Source: Eubacteriales bacterium (lineage in GTDB: Bacteria; Bacillota_A; Clostridia; Christensenellales; Aristaeellaceae). Taken from it: 64,000 nucleotides of DNA. The notes beneath the pieces were generated by a model. The model had not been told where the DNA came from. It searched no databases and saw only the letters and a program-made list of their open reading frames with translations. Made by a program: the position numbers and the translations under genes. Shown here in pieces: positions 25,957-34,290 of this stretch. Where the stretch lies: contig JARKQG010000042.1 in assembly GCA_029974035.1 (NCBI GenBank), forward strand, positions 1 through 64,000, read 5' to 3'. The first letter of the stretch is position 1, and every line of letters begins with the position of its first letter.

Positions 25957-26163
25957 ATGGGAATCAAGCGAAAGAAGGCGGTCATTTCAAGCGAGTGCGT
26001 GGCCTGCGGCTGCTGCGTGGGAAGCTGTCCGCTGGGTGCGATCCGGGTGTTCAAGGGCATGTACGCGCTGGTGGACGAGAAAAAGTGCGTGGGCTGCGGG
26101 CGCTGCGCCGGCGCCTGCCCGGCGGCGGTCATCCGCATCGAGGGACGGGAGGCGGCGTCGTGA
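25957..26163 (+). CDS. Two-cluster 4Fe-4S ferredoxin
   Basis: 68 residues with two complete motifs, CVACGCCVGSCP and CVGCGRCAGACP, a bacterial 2[4Fe-4S] ferredoxin. AAGGCGG lies 8 bases before this ATG; an ATG at 25939 overlaps the operator and lacks a ribosome site. The stop overlaps the GTG of the next gene (GTGA), so the products are probably partners. Confidence 0.9.
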   Translation: MGIKRKKAVISSECVACGCCVGSCPLGAIRVFKGMYALVDEKKCVGCGRCAGACPAAVIRIEGREAAS

Positions 26164-26789
26164 AGGCGAAGAAGCGCTGGGCGGATTTCCTGTGGGTGGC
26201 CTCCGCCGTATACCTGGTGCTGGGCGTATTCAACATTCTGTTCGCGTGGATCGGGCTGATCTGCTTTTTTGTGCCGCTGTGGGTGGCGGCCTTAGGCGGC
26301 GGCAAGGGCTACTGCAACCGCTATTGTGGGCGCGGCCAGTTGCTGGAGGTGCTGGGCGGCCGGCTGAAGCTCTCCCGCAACGCCGCGCCGCCGGCCTTTC
26401 TCCGGTCGAAATGGTTCCGATACGCCTTTTTGACGTTTTTCATGGCGATGTTCGGGCTGATGCTGTACGCGACATGGAAGGTGTTTGCGGGCGCGACGCT
26501 GCGGGAGGCGGTGACGCTTCTGTGGGTGTTCCGGCTTCCGTGGGAATGGGCGGACACCTCGATGGTGCATCCGTGGGTGGCGCAGTTTGCCTTTGGGTTT
26601 TACGGCGTGATGCTGACATCCACGGTGCTGGGGCTGATTACCATGGCGCTTTTCAGGCCGCGTTCCTGGTGCGTGTACTGCCCGATGGGCACCATGACCC
26701 AGGGCATTTGCCGGCTGAAGCACGGAAAGGAAAGACCGGATGGAGCAGGCCAGGGAGATTGCGGAGCTTTTGAAGGCGCTGGCCAATGA
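26160..26789 (+). CDS. Membrane protein with NapH/CcoG-like cysteine motifs
   Basis: 209 residues from a GTG that overlaps the ferredoxin stop. About four membrane helices. Cysteine motifs YCNRYCGRG (after helix 2) and WCVYCPMGTMTQGIC (C-terminal) resemble the CxxxCP motifs of NapH/NosR/CcoG-type polyferredoxin membrane proteins, but the usual ferredoxin domains are on the separate upstream protein. It probably carries electrons across or along the membrane with that ferredoxin. The end overlaps the ArsR gene by 50 bases. Electron acceptor unknown. Confidence 0.75.
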   Translation: MKAKKRWADFLWVASAVYLVLGVFNILFAWIGLICFFVPLWVAALGGGKGYCNRYCGRGQLLEVLGGRLKLSRNAAPPAFLRSKWFRYAFLTFFMAMFGLMLYATWKVFAGATLREAVTLLWVFRLPWEWADTSMVHPWVAQFAFGFYGVMLTSTVLGLITMALFRPRSWCVYCPMGTMTQGICRLKHGKERPDGAGQGDCGAFEGAGQ

Positions 26790-27024
26790 ACACCGGCTGC
26801 GGATTTTGTGCGCGCTGATCGACGGCCCGCGCACCGTGGGCGCGCTGGGGACGGTGGTGCCGGACATTGGCCAGTCGGCGCTTTCCCAGCACCTGGCGCT
26901 GATGAAGGCCCACGGGATCGTGGACGGCAAAAAGACCGGGCAGAATGTGACCTACTTCATCGCGGACCGCCGGATCGCGGACCTGGTGGACGCGCTGAAG
27001 ATGCACTGCTGCCATGGGAACTGA
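26740..27024 (+). CDS. ArsR-family winged-helix regulator
   Basis: 94 residues, MEQAREIAELLKALANEHRLRI, with the ArsR helix-turn-helix (SALSQHLALMKAHGIV) and wing. The C-terminus ends in KMHCCHGN, a compact Cys/His cluster that could bind a metal ion or sense redox. It is the last gene of the Fe-S operon, whose promoter holds the palindrome it would bind. Confidence 0.92.
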   Translation: MEQAREIAELLKALANEHRLRILCALIDGPRTVGALGTVVPDIGQSALSQHLALMKAHGIVDGKKTGQNVTYFIADRRIADLVDALKMHCCHGN

Positions 27025-27058
27025 CCGCGGGTCTTGTGCCTTTGGCGCACGCCGACAC

Positions 27059-27095
27059 GGGTGGGGGGGGAGCCTTTCGGCTCCCCCCCCCACCC
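27059..27095 (+). terminator. GC-rich hairpin between convergent genes
   Basis: gggtggggggggagcc / ggctcccccccccaccc with loop tttc: an extreme G/C-run stem of about 16 pairs, 34 bases after the ArsR stop. No T-run; probably a terminator or roadblock for both strands. Confidence 0.6.
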
Positions 27096-27103
27096 GGATG
27101 CCG

Positions 27104-28228
27104 TCAGCCCCACACCGTTCGGGCGACGTCGCGGATCAGATCAATCTTTGCCCACTGGGCTTCCTCGGTCAGGATGTTGCCCTCCTCGGTGGAGGCGAAG
27201 CCGCACTGGGGGCTGAGATACAAGTTCTCCAGCGGCACGGTTTTTGCGGCCTCGCGGATGCGCGCGCACAGGGCTTCCCGGTCCTCCAGTTCGCCGGACT
27301 TTGAGGTCACGAGGCCCAGCACCACCTTCTTGCCCTCCGGCACGAAGCGGAGCGGCGCAAAATCGCCGGCGCGGTCGGTATCAAATTCCAGATAGAAGGC
27401 GTCCACGGCCTCCCGGGCGAAGAGCGCGTCCGCCACTGGCTCGTACCCGCCCGATGTGGCCCAGGTGGAGTGGTAGTTGCCCCGGCACACGTGGGTGGTG
27501 ACGGCAAGATCCGCCGGGAGGTCCCGAACGGCCTCGTTGTTGAGCTGGAGGTACACTTCCTTCAGCGCGTCGGGATCGTAGCCCGCCCCCGCCATGGTCT
27601 TCCAGAATTTCTCGTCGCACAGCATGCCCCAGGTGCAGTCATCCAGCTGAATGTTTCGGCAGCCCAGCGCGTATAGCGCCAGCATGGCATCCCGGTACGC
27701 CTTGACGATGTCCCGGTACAGCGCCTCGCGGTCGGGATAGATGGCCTCCACCGCCCGCTCGTTGACGCCCCGCACCAGTTCCGCGTAAAACTGCGCCGGC
27801 GACGGAATGCACTGCCGGGCGACCACATCCTCTCCCGCGGCCTCCTTCAAAAAGGCGAAGTGCCGGAGAAACGGATGGTCGCCAAAGCGGAGCTTCCCGG
27901 AAAGCCGCGCCGAATCCCTGCGCGTCTCCTCGCCGTGAAACAGGTAGCCCCTGTCCATCTGCACGCGCTCCACGCCATCAAATCCCCAAAAGAAGTCCAG
28001 GTGCCAATAGCTGCGGCGGAACTCCCCGTCCGTCACGCCCAAAAGGCCCGCCGCCTTCTCTTTTTCCACCAGCTTTTTGATTTCTTCATCCTCAATTTTT
28101 TCCAGCGCCGCCGCGGTGATCTCTCCCGCCGCAAAGCGCGCCCGCGCCGCCTGGATCGCCTCGGGCCGCAGAAAGCTGCCCACAATGTCGTACCGGAACG
28201 GCGCGTTTTTTGTTGCCTTATCCGCCAT
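27104..28228 (-). CDS. MetE C-terminal-like methyltransferase (YxjG/YxjH family)
   Basis: 374 residues, similar in layout to the catalytic half of cobalamin-independent methionine synthase. Key pieces: the start VGSFLRPEAI, the core NIQLDDCTWG, the zinc-ligand region TTHVCRGNYHSTW and the terminal LSPQCGFAS. YxjG-type proteins lack the N-terminal half of MetE and are thought to transfer methyl groups to homocysteine-like thiols. It lies behind a LysR gene and its operator. Confidence 0.88.
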   Translation of the reverse strand: MADKATKNAPFRYDIVGSFLRPEAIQAARARFAAGEITAAALEKIEDEEIKKLVEKEKAAGLLGVTDGEFRRSYWHLDFFWGFDGVERVQMDRGYLFHGEETRRDSARLSGKLRFGDHPFLRHFAFLKEAAGEDVVARQCIPSPAQFYAELVRGVNERAVEAIYPDREALYRDIVKAYRDAMLALYALGCRNIQLDDCTWGMLCDEKFWKTMAGAGYDPDALKEVYLQLNNEAVRDLPADLAVTTHVCRGNYHSTWATSGGYEPVADALFAREAVDAFYLEFDTDRAGDFAPLRFVPEGKKVVLGLVTSKSGELEDREALCARIREAAKTVPLENLYLSPQCGFASTEEGNILTEEAQWAKIDLIRDVARTVWG

Positions 28229-28309
28229 GATAACCCCTCCCGTCTGTCATGCGTACAGCATAGCACGGCGGGGGAGATATTGACAAATTCTTATTTATGT
28301 GGCGTGCTT

Positions 28310-28324
28310 ATAGGTTTTTCCTAT
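28310..28324 (-). promoter_or_regulatory. LysR-type operator overlapping the regulator's own stop codon
   Basis: ataggtttttcctat, a perfect dyad ATAGG-N5-CCTAT that fits the T-N11-A box of LysR regulators. It lies 82 bases before the MetE-like start and includes the last bases of the LysR gene. Confidence 0.6.
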
Positions 28325-29238
28325 GGATCTTCGCCGCGCCCGACGGCATCCTTCAGCGCATCGATGAACCGCTCCGCCAGCCTCGACCGCATGACGTTGC
28401 GGTGGGCGATCCAGCCCACGCAGATGCGCTCGTCCACCTTCAGCGGCACGGCCACAATGTCGCTGCCGTTGAGGTCGGCGTTCAGGATGCCGGTGGAGAT
28501 GGTGTAGCCCTGAAGGCCGATCATCAGGTTGAAGATGGTGGCCCGGTCGGACACGCGGATGAGCTTTTTTCGGGGCAGGGTGCTCAGAATCTCCTCGGAA
28601 AAATAGAAGGAATTGTATTCACCCTGCTCGAACACGAGGCAGGGGTAGTCCTCAAGGTCTTCCAGCGTCACCTGACGCCTGGCCGCCAGCGGGCTCATCG
28701 CGCCCACAAATACGTGGGGTTGGGCGTCCAGCAGCGGATGGAATTCCATGCCGCCCTTGGAGACGAGGCTGCCGACCACCTTGCGGTTGAAGTCGTTCAG
28801 GTAGATCACGCCAATCTCGCTTCGCAGCGTGCGCACGTCCTCCAGGATCTCATGGGTACGGGTATCGCGGAACGTAAACTCGTATTCGTCGGCGCCGCAT
28901 TCCTCCACCAGGCGTACAAAGGCCTTGACCACAAAGGCGTAGTGCTGGGTGGACACGGAAAACCGCTGCCGTGAGGGGCGGCGGCTGAAGTAGCGCATCT
29001 CCATCAGGTCCGCCTGCTCCACCACCTGCCGCGCGTAGCCCAAAAAATCCGCGCCCTGGGGCGAGAGCACCGCGCCCTTTCCAGTGCGAAGGAAGATTTC
29101 AAAGCCGATGAGCTGTTCCAGTTCGCGCACCGCGCCGGACAGGCTGGGCTGCGAAATAAAAAGGCGCCGCGCGGCCTCGTTGAACGAGCCGCACTCGACG
29201 ATCTCGATGACGTATCGCAGCTTTTGCAGCGTGATCAT
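28321..29238 (-). CDS. LysR-family transcriptional regulator
   Basis: 305 residues. N-terminal helix-turn-helix (FNEAARRLFISQPSLSGAVR) and a periplasmic-binding-like effector domain to the end. LysR proteins usually control the adjacent gene, and a dyad operator lies between this gene and the MetE-like gene, so control of methyl transfer or sulfur metabolism is likely. It follows the YheO-type gene by 33 bases. Confidence 0.95.
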   Translation of the reverse strand: MITLQKLRYVIEIVECGSFNEAARRLFISQPSLSGAVRELEQLIGFEIFLRTGKGAVLSPQGADFLGYARQVVEQADLMEMRYFSRRPSRQRFSVSTQHYAFVVKAFVRLVEECGADEYEFTFRDTRTHEILEDVRTLRSEIGVIYLNDFNRKVVGSLVSKGGMEFHPLLDAQPHVFVGAMSPLAARRQVTLEDLEDYPCLVFEQGEYNSFYFSEEILSTLPRKKLIRVSDRATIFNLMIGLQGYTISTGILNADLNGSDIVAVPLKVDERICVGWIAHRNVMRSRLAERFIDALKDAVGRGEDP

Positions 29239-29271
29239 TTGCCCTCCCGTCGGCGCGGGGCCGGTGCGCGC

Positions 29272-29928
29272 CTAGCAGGACGTGCCGGAGCCCTTTCCCT
29301 TGCCGCGCACCTCTTTCAGATAATTGTATACGGTGAAGTTGCTCACCCCCAGGCAGTCCGCCACGTACTCCACGGCGTTTTTGATGGCGAAAATGCCCTT
29401 TTGCTCGAGGCGGGCCACGATGCCCAGCTTGTCCTCCTTCTGCATGTAGGCCACCGGCTTCTGGATCAGCGATACCTCGGTGTCCACCACCGACTCCATC
29501 ACCTCGCTGATGTCCTGGGCAAAGGTCTCCTTGGGGGGTTCCGCCTCCGGCGCGCCAAAGCAGGTGCTCTCCTCCAGCACGTTCCGGGCGACGATGTAGT
29601 CCGTCAGATCCTGATTCAGGCAGAGGGAACCCACGATCTTCCCCGCCTCGTCCCGGATGAAGATGGTGGAAGAGCGCAGCACGCGTCCGTCGGGCAGTAC
29701 GGTGCGGTAGTTGACGCTGTTTCCGGCGCCGTCGCCGCCCTCCCGGAGGAGCTTGAGCAGGTAATTGGTGGCGGGGCCGCCGACCTTGCGGTGGGTGACG
29801 TCGCCCTCCAGCATCACAATGGAGCGCTCCACATGGCTCAGATCGTGCAGGATTACCTCGTACCGGGGCCCCAGCATCTGCCGGAGGCAAGGAATGACCT
29901 GCGCGACCGCCTCAAGATTGGGGTGCAT
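29272..29928 (-). CDS. YheO-type PAS/helix-turn-helix regulator
   Basis: 218 residues: N-terminal YheO-like PAS domain (NLEAVAQVIPCLRQML to about residue 110) and C-terminal HTH_22 domain (VEYVADCLGVSNFTVYNYL). Start set at ATG 29928 (GGGGAAA upstream), because a promoter -10 lies at 30006-30011 and an ATG at 29991 would be almost leaderless. This class of regulator is often linked to amino-acid or D-amino-acid catabolism. A paralogue lies at 55273. Probably co-transcribed with the LysR gene. Confidence 0.88.
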   Translation of the reverse strand: MHPNLEAVAQVIPCLRQMLGPRYEVILHDLSHVERSIVMLEGDVTHRKVGGPATNYLLKLLREGGDGAGNSVNYRTVLPDGRVLRSSTIFIRDEAGKIVGSLCLNQDLTDYIVARNVLEESTCFGAPEAEPPKETFAQDISEVMESVVDTEVSLIQKPVAYMQKEDKLGIVARLEQKGIFAIKNAVEYVADCLGVSNFTVYNYLKEVRGKGKGSGTSC

Positions 29929-30005
29929 GGGCGTTTCCCCGCTTTCTTCATCTCCGGCGCGCCGCGGCGCGGCGGGACGATTGGTCTTCATCGGGCTTCG
30001 GCATT

Positions 30006-30034
30006 ATTGTACCCGCCATCCTTCCCGGCGTCAA
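30006..30034 (-). promoter_or_regulatory. Promoter of the YheO-type/LysR genes
   Basis: TTGACG (30029-30034), 17-base spacer, TACAAT (30006-30011). Confidence 0.7.
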
Positions 30035-30150
30035 GACGGGCCGGCCCGCAACGGGGGAAAACGCGCCGGGCGGCTTGCTTTTCGCGCGCGTTTCGGGTAT
30101 GATGGGTGTCGTCATACGGCAACACAGCGTGAAGGTCGTGAAGGGGAGCC

Positions 30151-30777
30151 ATGAGGAAGGACAAGAACCCGCCCGCGTATCTGCAGGTCGCCCGCGATAT
30201 CGCGGGCCGCATTGCGTCGGGCGAAATCCAGGAAGGCGAGCGCTTTTCGGGGCGGTCGCTGATGAGTTCGCAGTACAACGTGTCGCCGGAAACCATCCGG
30301 CGCGCGCTGGGGCTTTTGGCAGAGATGGACGTGCTGAGCATGCGGCAGAACGTGGGCGCGGTGGTGAAGTCCCGCGAGCGCGCGGCCCGGTACGTGGACC
30401 AGTACGGCGAGGCCGCCGGCATGCGCCTTCTGCGGGAGGAGCTGGCCCGGCTGATGCTGGAACGGCGCGCGCTGGACGAGCGCATCGAGGCCACCGTCCA
30501 AAAGCTGGCCGACATGGCCGAGCGCTTTCGGTACAGCGGCGACATGCAGACCTACGAGTTCACCGTGCCTGCCGGCGCGCGCATCGCGGGGCAGAGCATC
30601 GCCCAGTCCGCCTTCCGCACAGAGACCGGCGCCACCATCCTGGCCGTGCGCCGGGGCGCCCAGGTGATTCTCTCTCCCGGTCCGGATGAGAAGATCGCGC
30701 CGGGCGATGTCCTGGTCATCGTCTGCGGCGTGCTGCTGGTTCCCGTGGTTTCGGAATTCATCTGCAGGACGGTGTAG
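30151..30777 (+). CDS. busR: GntR-type regulator with RCK_C (TrkA-C) domain, BusR-like
   Basis: 208 residues: GntR winged helix (PPAYLQVARDIAGRIASG to about residue 75), coiled-coil linker (about 85-125) and a C-terminal RCK_C domain (VPAGARIAGQSIAQSAF to VIVCG). This architecture is that of BusR, which binds the second messenger c-di-AMP through RCK_C and represses the betaine importer genes in lactococci and streptococci. Here too a glycine-betaine importer follows directly. Gene name is by architecture and context. Confidence 0.87.
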   Translation: MRKDKNPPAYLQVARDIAGRIASGEIQEGERFSGRSLMSSQYNVSPETIRRALGLLAEMDVLSMRQNVGAVVKSRERAARYVDQYGEAAGMRLLREELARLMLERRALDERIEATVQKLADMAERFRYSGDMQTYEFTVPAGARIAGQSIAQSAFRTETGATILAVRRGAQVILSPGPDEKIAPGDVLVIVCGVLLVPVVSEFICRTV

Positions 30778-30796
30778 GCCGCCGTCCTATCGGTTC

Positions 30797-30832
30797 ATCC
30801 CCCCTTGCGGTGTCGCATTGGGGGGATTTTTC
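30797..30832 (+). terminator. Rho-independent terminator after busR-like gene
   Basis: atcccccc / ggggggat plus inner ttgcg/cgcat pairing, followed by ttttt-like run. Confidence 0.85.
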
Positions 30833-30857
30833 AATTTTGCGGCATTTTTCTGCGCAG

Positions 30858-30925
30858 GTTGACATATTAACAACCCTAGTGTAGTATATAAGTTGTCAGT
30901 TGGGTTTGTCCGACTGAACTTTATA
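30858..30925 (+). promoter_or_regulatory. Promoter and candidate BusR operators of the betaine importer
   Basis: TTGACA (30859-30864), 17 bases, TAGTAT (30882-30887). The -35 is embedded in the dyad gttgacatattaacaac (30858-30874); a second imperfect inverted repeat (aagttgtcagt ... actgaactt, 30890-30921) lies over and after the start site. Two sites fit the tetrameric binding known for BusR. Confidence 0.6.
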
Positions 30926-30945
30926 CGCCGAAAGGAGCGCATTGC

Positions 30946-31929
30946 ATGAAGAGAATGACCCGTCTATTGGTGGCCGCGCTGATGCTGGCGGCCCTCATGG
31001 CCGTACCCGCCCAGGCCGAGGCCAAGACGAACATCGTCTTTGCCGAGGTGGGCTGGGACTCGATCCGGTTCCACAACGCGGTGGCCGGCACCGTGGCCGA
31101 AGCGGTCTTCGGATACACCTGGGAGGAGGTCTCCGGCTCCACGCCCATCACCTCCGAAGCGCTGATGAAGGGCGACATCGACGTGCACATGGAGATGTGG
31201 ACGGACAACCTGGCCACCTACGACGACGATATCGCCCAGGGCCGGATGCAGGAGCTTTCCGTGAACTTTGACGACAACTACCAGGGCCTGTACGTGCCGC
31301 GCTATGTGATCGAGGGCGACGCCGACCGGGGCATCGAGCCCAGCGCGCCGGATCTCAAGACCGTCGAGGACCTCAAAAAGTACGCCGACATCTTCCCGGA
31401 TCCGGAGGACCCGGGCAAGGGGCGCATCTTCGGCGGGCTTCCGGGCTGGGAAGTCACCGCCATCATGGAAAAGAAGGTGCAGAGCTACGGCCTTGACGCG
31501 ATGTACAACTACGTGCTGCCCGGCAGCGACGCGGCGATGAGCGCGGCGTTCGTGTCCGCCTGGGACAAGGGCGAGCCCATTGTGGCCTACTACTGGGAGC
31601 CCACGTGGCTGATGGGCCTTTACGACTTCGTGCTGCTGGAGGACGCGCCCTACGAGCCCGAGGCCTATCTCCGGGGCGAGACGGCCTGCCCCGCCACCAC
31701 GGTGACGATCTGCGTTTCCAACGATTTCGCCGCCTCCAACCCGGAGTACTGCGCGTTTCTCGCGAAGTACCGCACCTCCTCGGCGCTTTGCAGCGAGGCG
31801 CTGGCGCACATGCAGGAAACCGGGGACGACTATGTGGCCACGGCGAAGTGGTTTTTGACGGAACATGGCGAACTGGTTGACCAGTGGCTCACCGCCGAGC
31901 AGGCGGCGACGCTGCGGGCGGCGCTGTAA
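30946..31929 (+). CDS. Glycine betaine/proline ABC transporter substrate-binding protein (OpuAC-type)
   Basis: 327 residues with a Sec signal peptide (cut near AQAEA, residue 25) and no lipobox. Type-II binding fold with aromatic positions GWDSIRFHN, HMEMWTDN and YYWEPTWLMG, the Trp/Tyr set that boxes the quaternary ammonium group of betaines. First gene of the osmoprotectant operon after the BusR-like gene. Choline, carnitine or proline betaine remain possible ligands. Confidence 0.93.
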   Translation: MKRMTRLLVAALMLAALMAVPAQAEAKTNIVFAEVGWDSIRFHNAVAGTVAEAVFGYTWEEVSGSTPITSEALMKGDIDVHMEMWTDNLATYDDDIAQGRMQELSVNFDDNYQGLYVPRYVIEGDADRGIEPSAPDLKTVEDLKKYADIFPDPEDPGKGRIFGGLPGWEVTAIMEKKVQSYGLDAMYNYVLPGSDAAMSAAFVSAWDKGEPIVAYYWEPTWLMGLYDFVLLEDAPYEPEAYLRGETACPATTVTICVSNDFAASNPEYCAFLAKYRTSSALCSEALAHMQETGDDYVATAKWFLTEHGELVDQWLTAEQAATLRAAL

Positions 31930-31961
31930 GGCCGCTTCCATGGGATGTGAGGTGAACGCGC

Positions 31962-32867
31962 TTGAGTGATCTTGGAAACTTTCCCTTTGTATTCAAGCCC
32001 GACGTGTCGGCCATCGACAAGGCGATGCGCGGCTTTGCGGCCAGCGCTTCCTGGTTCTTTGAGGACATCATCGGGCAGGGGCTGATCCGCCTCGTCAATT
32101 CGATCAACTGGATGCTCTCCCACATCCCGTGGTTTGTGCTGATCGCGCTGGTCTTCTTCCTGGGCTGGAAGGCCCGGGGCAAGGTTCGCAGCGGCATCCT
32201 CTACGCGCTTTTGATGTGCCTGGTGGGCGTGGTGGGGCTGTGGCAGATGATGTACCAGACCCTCTCCATCGTGCTGGCCAGCGTGCTGATCGCGCTGGCG
32301 CTGGGGTTCCCCATCGGCATTTTGCTGTCCGCATCCGACCGGGCCACCCGCGTGGTGCGCCCGGTGCTGGATACGATGCAGACGATGCCCGTATTCGTCT
32401 ACCTGATCCCGGCGCTGCTCTTCTTCGGCATGGGGTCCGCCTCCGCGGTGATCGCCACGGTGATCTATGCCATCGTGCCGGTCATCCGCCTTACGAGCCT
32501 TGGCATCCGCCAGGTGGCGGCGGACGTGGTGGAGGCCTCCCGGGCATTCGGCGCGACGCGCCGCCAGACGCTGGTCAAGGTGCAGATTCCGCAGGCGATG
32601 CCCACCATCATGGCCGGCGTCAACCAGACGCTGATGATGGCCATGGCGATGGTGGTCACCTGCTCGATGATCGGCGCGCGGGGTCTCGGCAGCGAGGTGC
32701 TGATCGCCGTCAACCGAACGGAGATCGGCCGCGGCTTGGTTTCCGGCTTTTCGGTGGTCATTCTGGCGGTTTTGCTGGACCGGCTGACCCAGGGCTGGTT
32801 TGGCGACGACAAAAAGAAAAAAGCCCAAAAGGCGGACAAATTGCCCGGGAGGGATCTGAATGGCTGA
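31962..32867 (+). CDS. Glycine betaine ABC transporter permease (OpuAB/ProW-type)
   Basis: 301 residues, TTG start with TGAGGTGA at 6 bases. About six membrane helices; ProW-type EAA loop ASRAFGATRRQTLVKVQIPQ. Works as a dimer with the ATPase encoded next, whose ATG overlaps this gene by 8 bases. Confidence 0.94.
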   Translation: MSDLGNFPFVFKPDVSAIDKAMRGFAASASWFFEDIIGQGLIRLVNSINWMLSHIPWFVLIALVFFLGWKARGKVRSGILYALLMCLVGVVGLWQMMYQTLSIVLASVLIALALGFPIGILLSASDRATRVVRPVLDTMQTMPVFVYLIPALLFFGMGSASAVIATVIYAIVPVIRLTSLGIRQVAADVVEASRAFGATRRQTLVKVQIPQAMPTIMAGVNQTLMMAMAMVVTCSMIGARGLGSEVLIAVNRTEIGRGLVSGFSVVILAVLLDRLTQGWFGDDKKKKAQKADKLPGRDLNG

Positions 32868-34053
32868 GCGCGGCGGCGAGTACATCCTCGAACTGAAGAA
32901 CGTTTCAAAGCTCTACGGCATCAATCGGGCGGAAGCCGCCCGCATGATGCGCGAGGGCTCGGACAAGGACGCCGTCTACAAAAGAACCGGCGCCACCGTG
33001 GCGCTCTGGGATGTGAACCTCAAGGTCCGCCGGGGCGAGATTTTCGTGGTCATTGGCCTCTCCGGCTCCGGCAAGTCCACGGTGGTGCGCTGCCTGAACC
33101 GGCTGCACCGGCCCACCGGCGGCAGCGTGCTGTTTGAGGGCGAGGACATCACAAAATACGGAAAACGCGAACTGCTGGACCTGCGCCGGGGCAAGATGTC
33201 CATGGTGTTCCAGTCCTTCGGCCTCATGAGCCACCGGGACGTCATGGGCAACGTGGGCTACGGCCTCGAGGTGCGGGGCACGCCCCGCGCTCAGCGGGAG
33301 GAGAAGGCGCGGCAGGTGATCCAGATGGTGGGACTCTCCGGCTGGGAACACCAGAGCGTGGACAGCCTGTCCGGCGGCATGCGTCAGCGGGTGGGCATTG
33401 CCCGGGCGCTGGCCAGCGATCCTGAGGTGCTTTTGATGGACGAGCCCTTTTCGGCCCTGGATCCGCTGGTGCGCAGCGACATGCAGTTTGAGCTGCTCAA
33501 GATCCAGCGCAAGCTGGGCAAGACCATCGTGTTCATCACCCACGACATCGACGAGGCGTTCAAGCTGGGCGACACCATCGCAATCATGCGGGACGGCCGG
33601 GTGATCCAGGTGGACACCCCGGAAGGCATGAGCGCCAACCCCGCCGACGACTATGTGCGCCGCTTTGTGAGCAGCGCCGACCGGTCGAAGGTCACCAGCC
33701 TTCGCAGCGTGATGATCACCCCTGCCAGCCTCGCCCGCGTCACCGACCGGCCCGCCCAGGCCATTGAGTCCATGCGCAAAAACGCGCTGTCCACCGTCTA
33801 CGTGGTAAACCATGCGCTGAAACTGCAGGGTATCCTGACCATCTCCGAGGCGGTGCGCGCCCACAAGGAGGGCCTGCCCATCCCCGAGGTCATGAACCGG
33901 GACGTGGAAACCGTCGCCCCGGACGAGACCGTCCACGCCATCCTGCCCCGCGCCGCCCAGTCGCCCTATCCGCTGGCGGTGGTGGACGAGGGCGGAAGCC
34001 TGATCGGCATCGTCACCAAGGCGGCGGTGCTGGCCTCGCTGGCGCAGGACTAG
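32860..34053 (+). CDS. Glycine betaine ABC transporter ATPase with CBS domains (OpuAA/ProV-type)
   Basis: 397 residues. ABC domain with Walker A GLSGSGKST, signature LSGGM and Walker B LLMDEPFSALD; C-terminal pair of CBS motifs (about 285-395, SVMITPASLARVTDRPAQ and VMNRDVETVAPDE). In related transporters the CBS part senses ionic strength or binds c-di-AMP, giving post-translational control on top of the BusR-like repressor. The stop codon lies inside the left arm of an inverted-repeat element. Confidence 0.95.
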   Translation: MAERGGEYILELKNVSKLYGINRAEAARMMREGSDKDAVYKRTGATVALWDVNLKVRRGEIFVVIGLSGSGKSTVVRCLNRLHRPTGGSVLFEGEDITKYGKRELLDLRRGKMSMVFQSFGLMSHRDVMGNVGYGLEVRGTPRAQREEKARQVIQMVGLSGWEHQSVDSLSGGMRQRVGIARALASDPEVLLMDEPFSALDPLVRSDMQFELLKIQRKLGKTIVFITHDIDEAFKLGDTIAIMRDGRVIQVDTPEGMSANPADDYVRRFVSSADRSKVTSLRSVMITPASLARVTDRPAQAIESMRKNALSTVYVVNHALKLQGILTISEAVRAHKEGLPIPEVMNRDVETVAPDETVHAILPRAAQSPYPLAVVDEGGSLIGIVTKAAVLASLAQD

Positions 34054-34215
34054 TCGTCCGCGAAGCCTAAGAACCGCGCTATGGCTGGATCTTTTCCTAT
34101 CCGGCTGTGTCGCTCTCCGCTTAACGTAGCGCTGCTACGCCTGCGCTCCGGCTCCGTGCCGGGCAGAAAAATCTCTGCGCCCTATCATCGGTTCTTAGAC
34201 TTCGTGGACTACTAG
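34050..34215 (+). mobile_element. MITE-like element with 27-bp terminal inverted repeats
   Basis: Left end 34050-34076 and right end 34189-34215 are inverted repeats matching at 24 of 27 positions, both outermost bases reading CTAG. The 112-base interior has no gene but several smaller stems. The element supplies the TAG stop of the OpuAA-type gene. Could be a miniature transposable element or an unusually large transcript-end structure. Confidence 0.55.
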
Positions 34216-34290
34216 CGGTTCATCCACTGTCCGGGCGGGTAACAATACCTCATAAACGAATGCCCGGACAGGCAGGAAGGCGGCGGAGCG

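Noticed and set aside
27059..27095. Poly-G/poly-C tract as a phase-variation switch or G-quadruplex
   Set aside because: The two runs pair with each other as a hairpin between convergent genes and lie in no coding region or promoter; a terminator is simpler.
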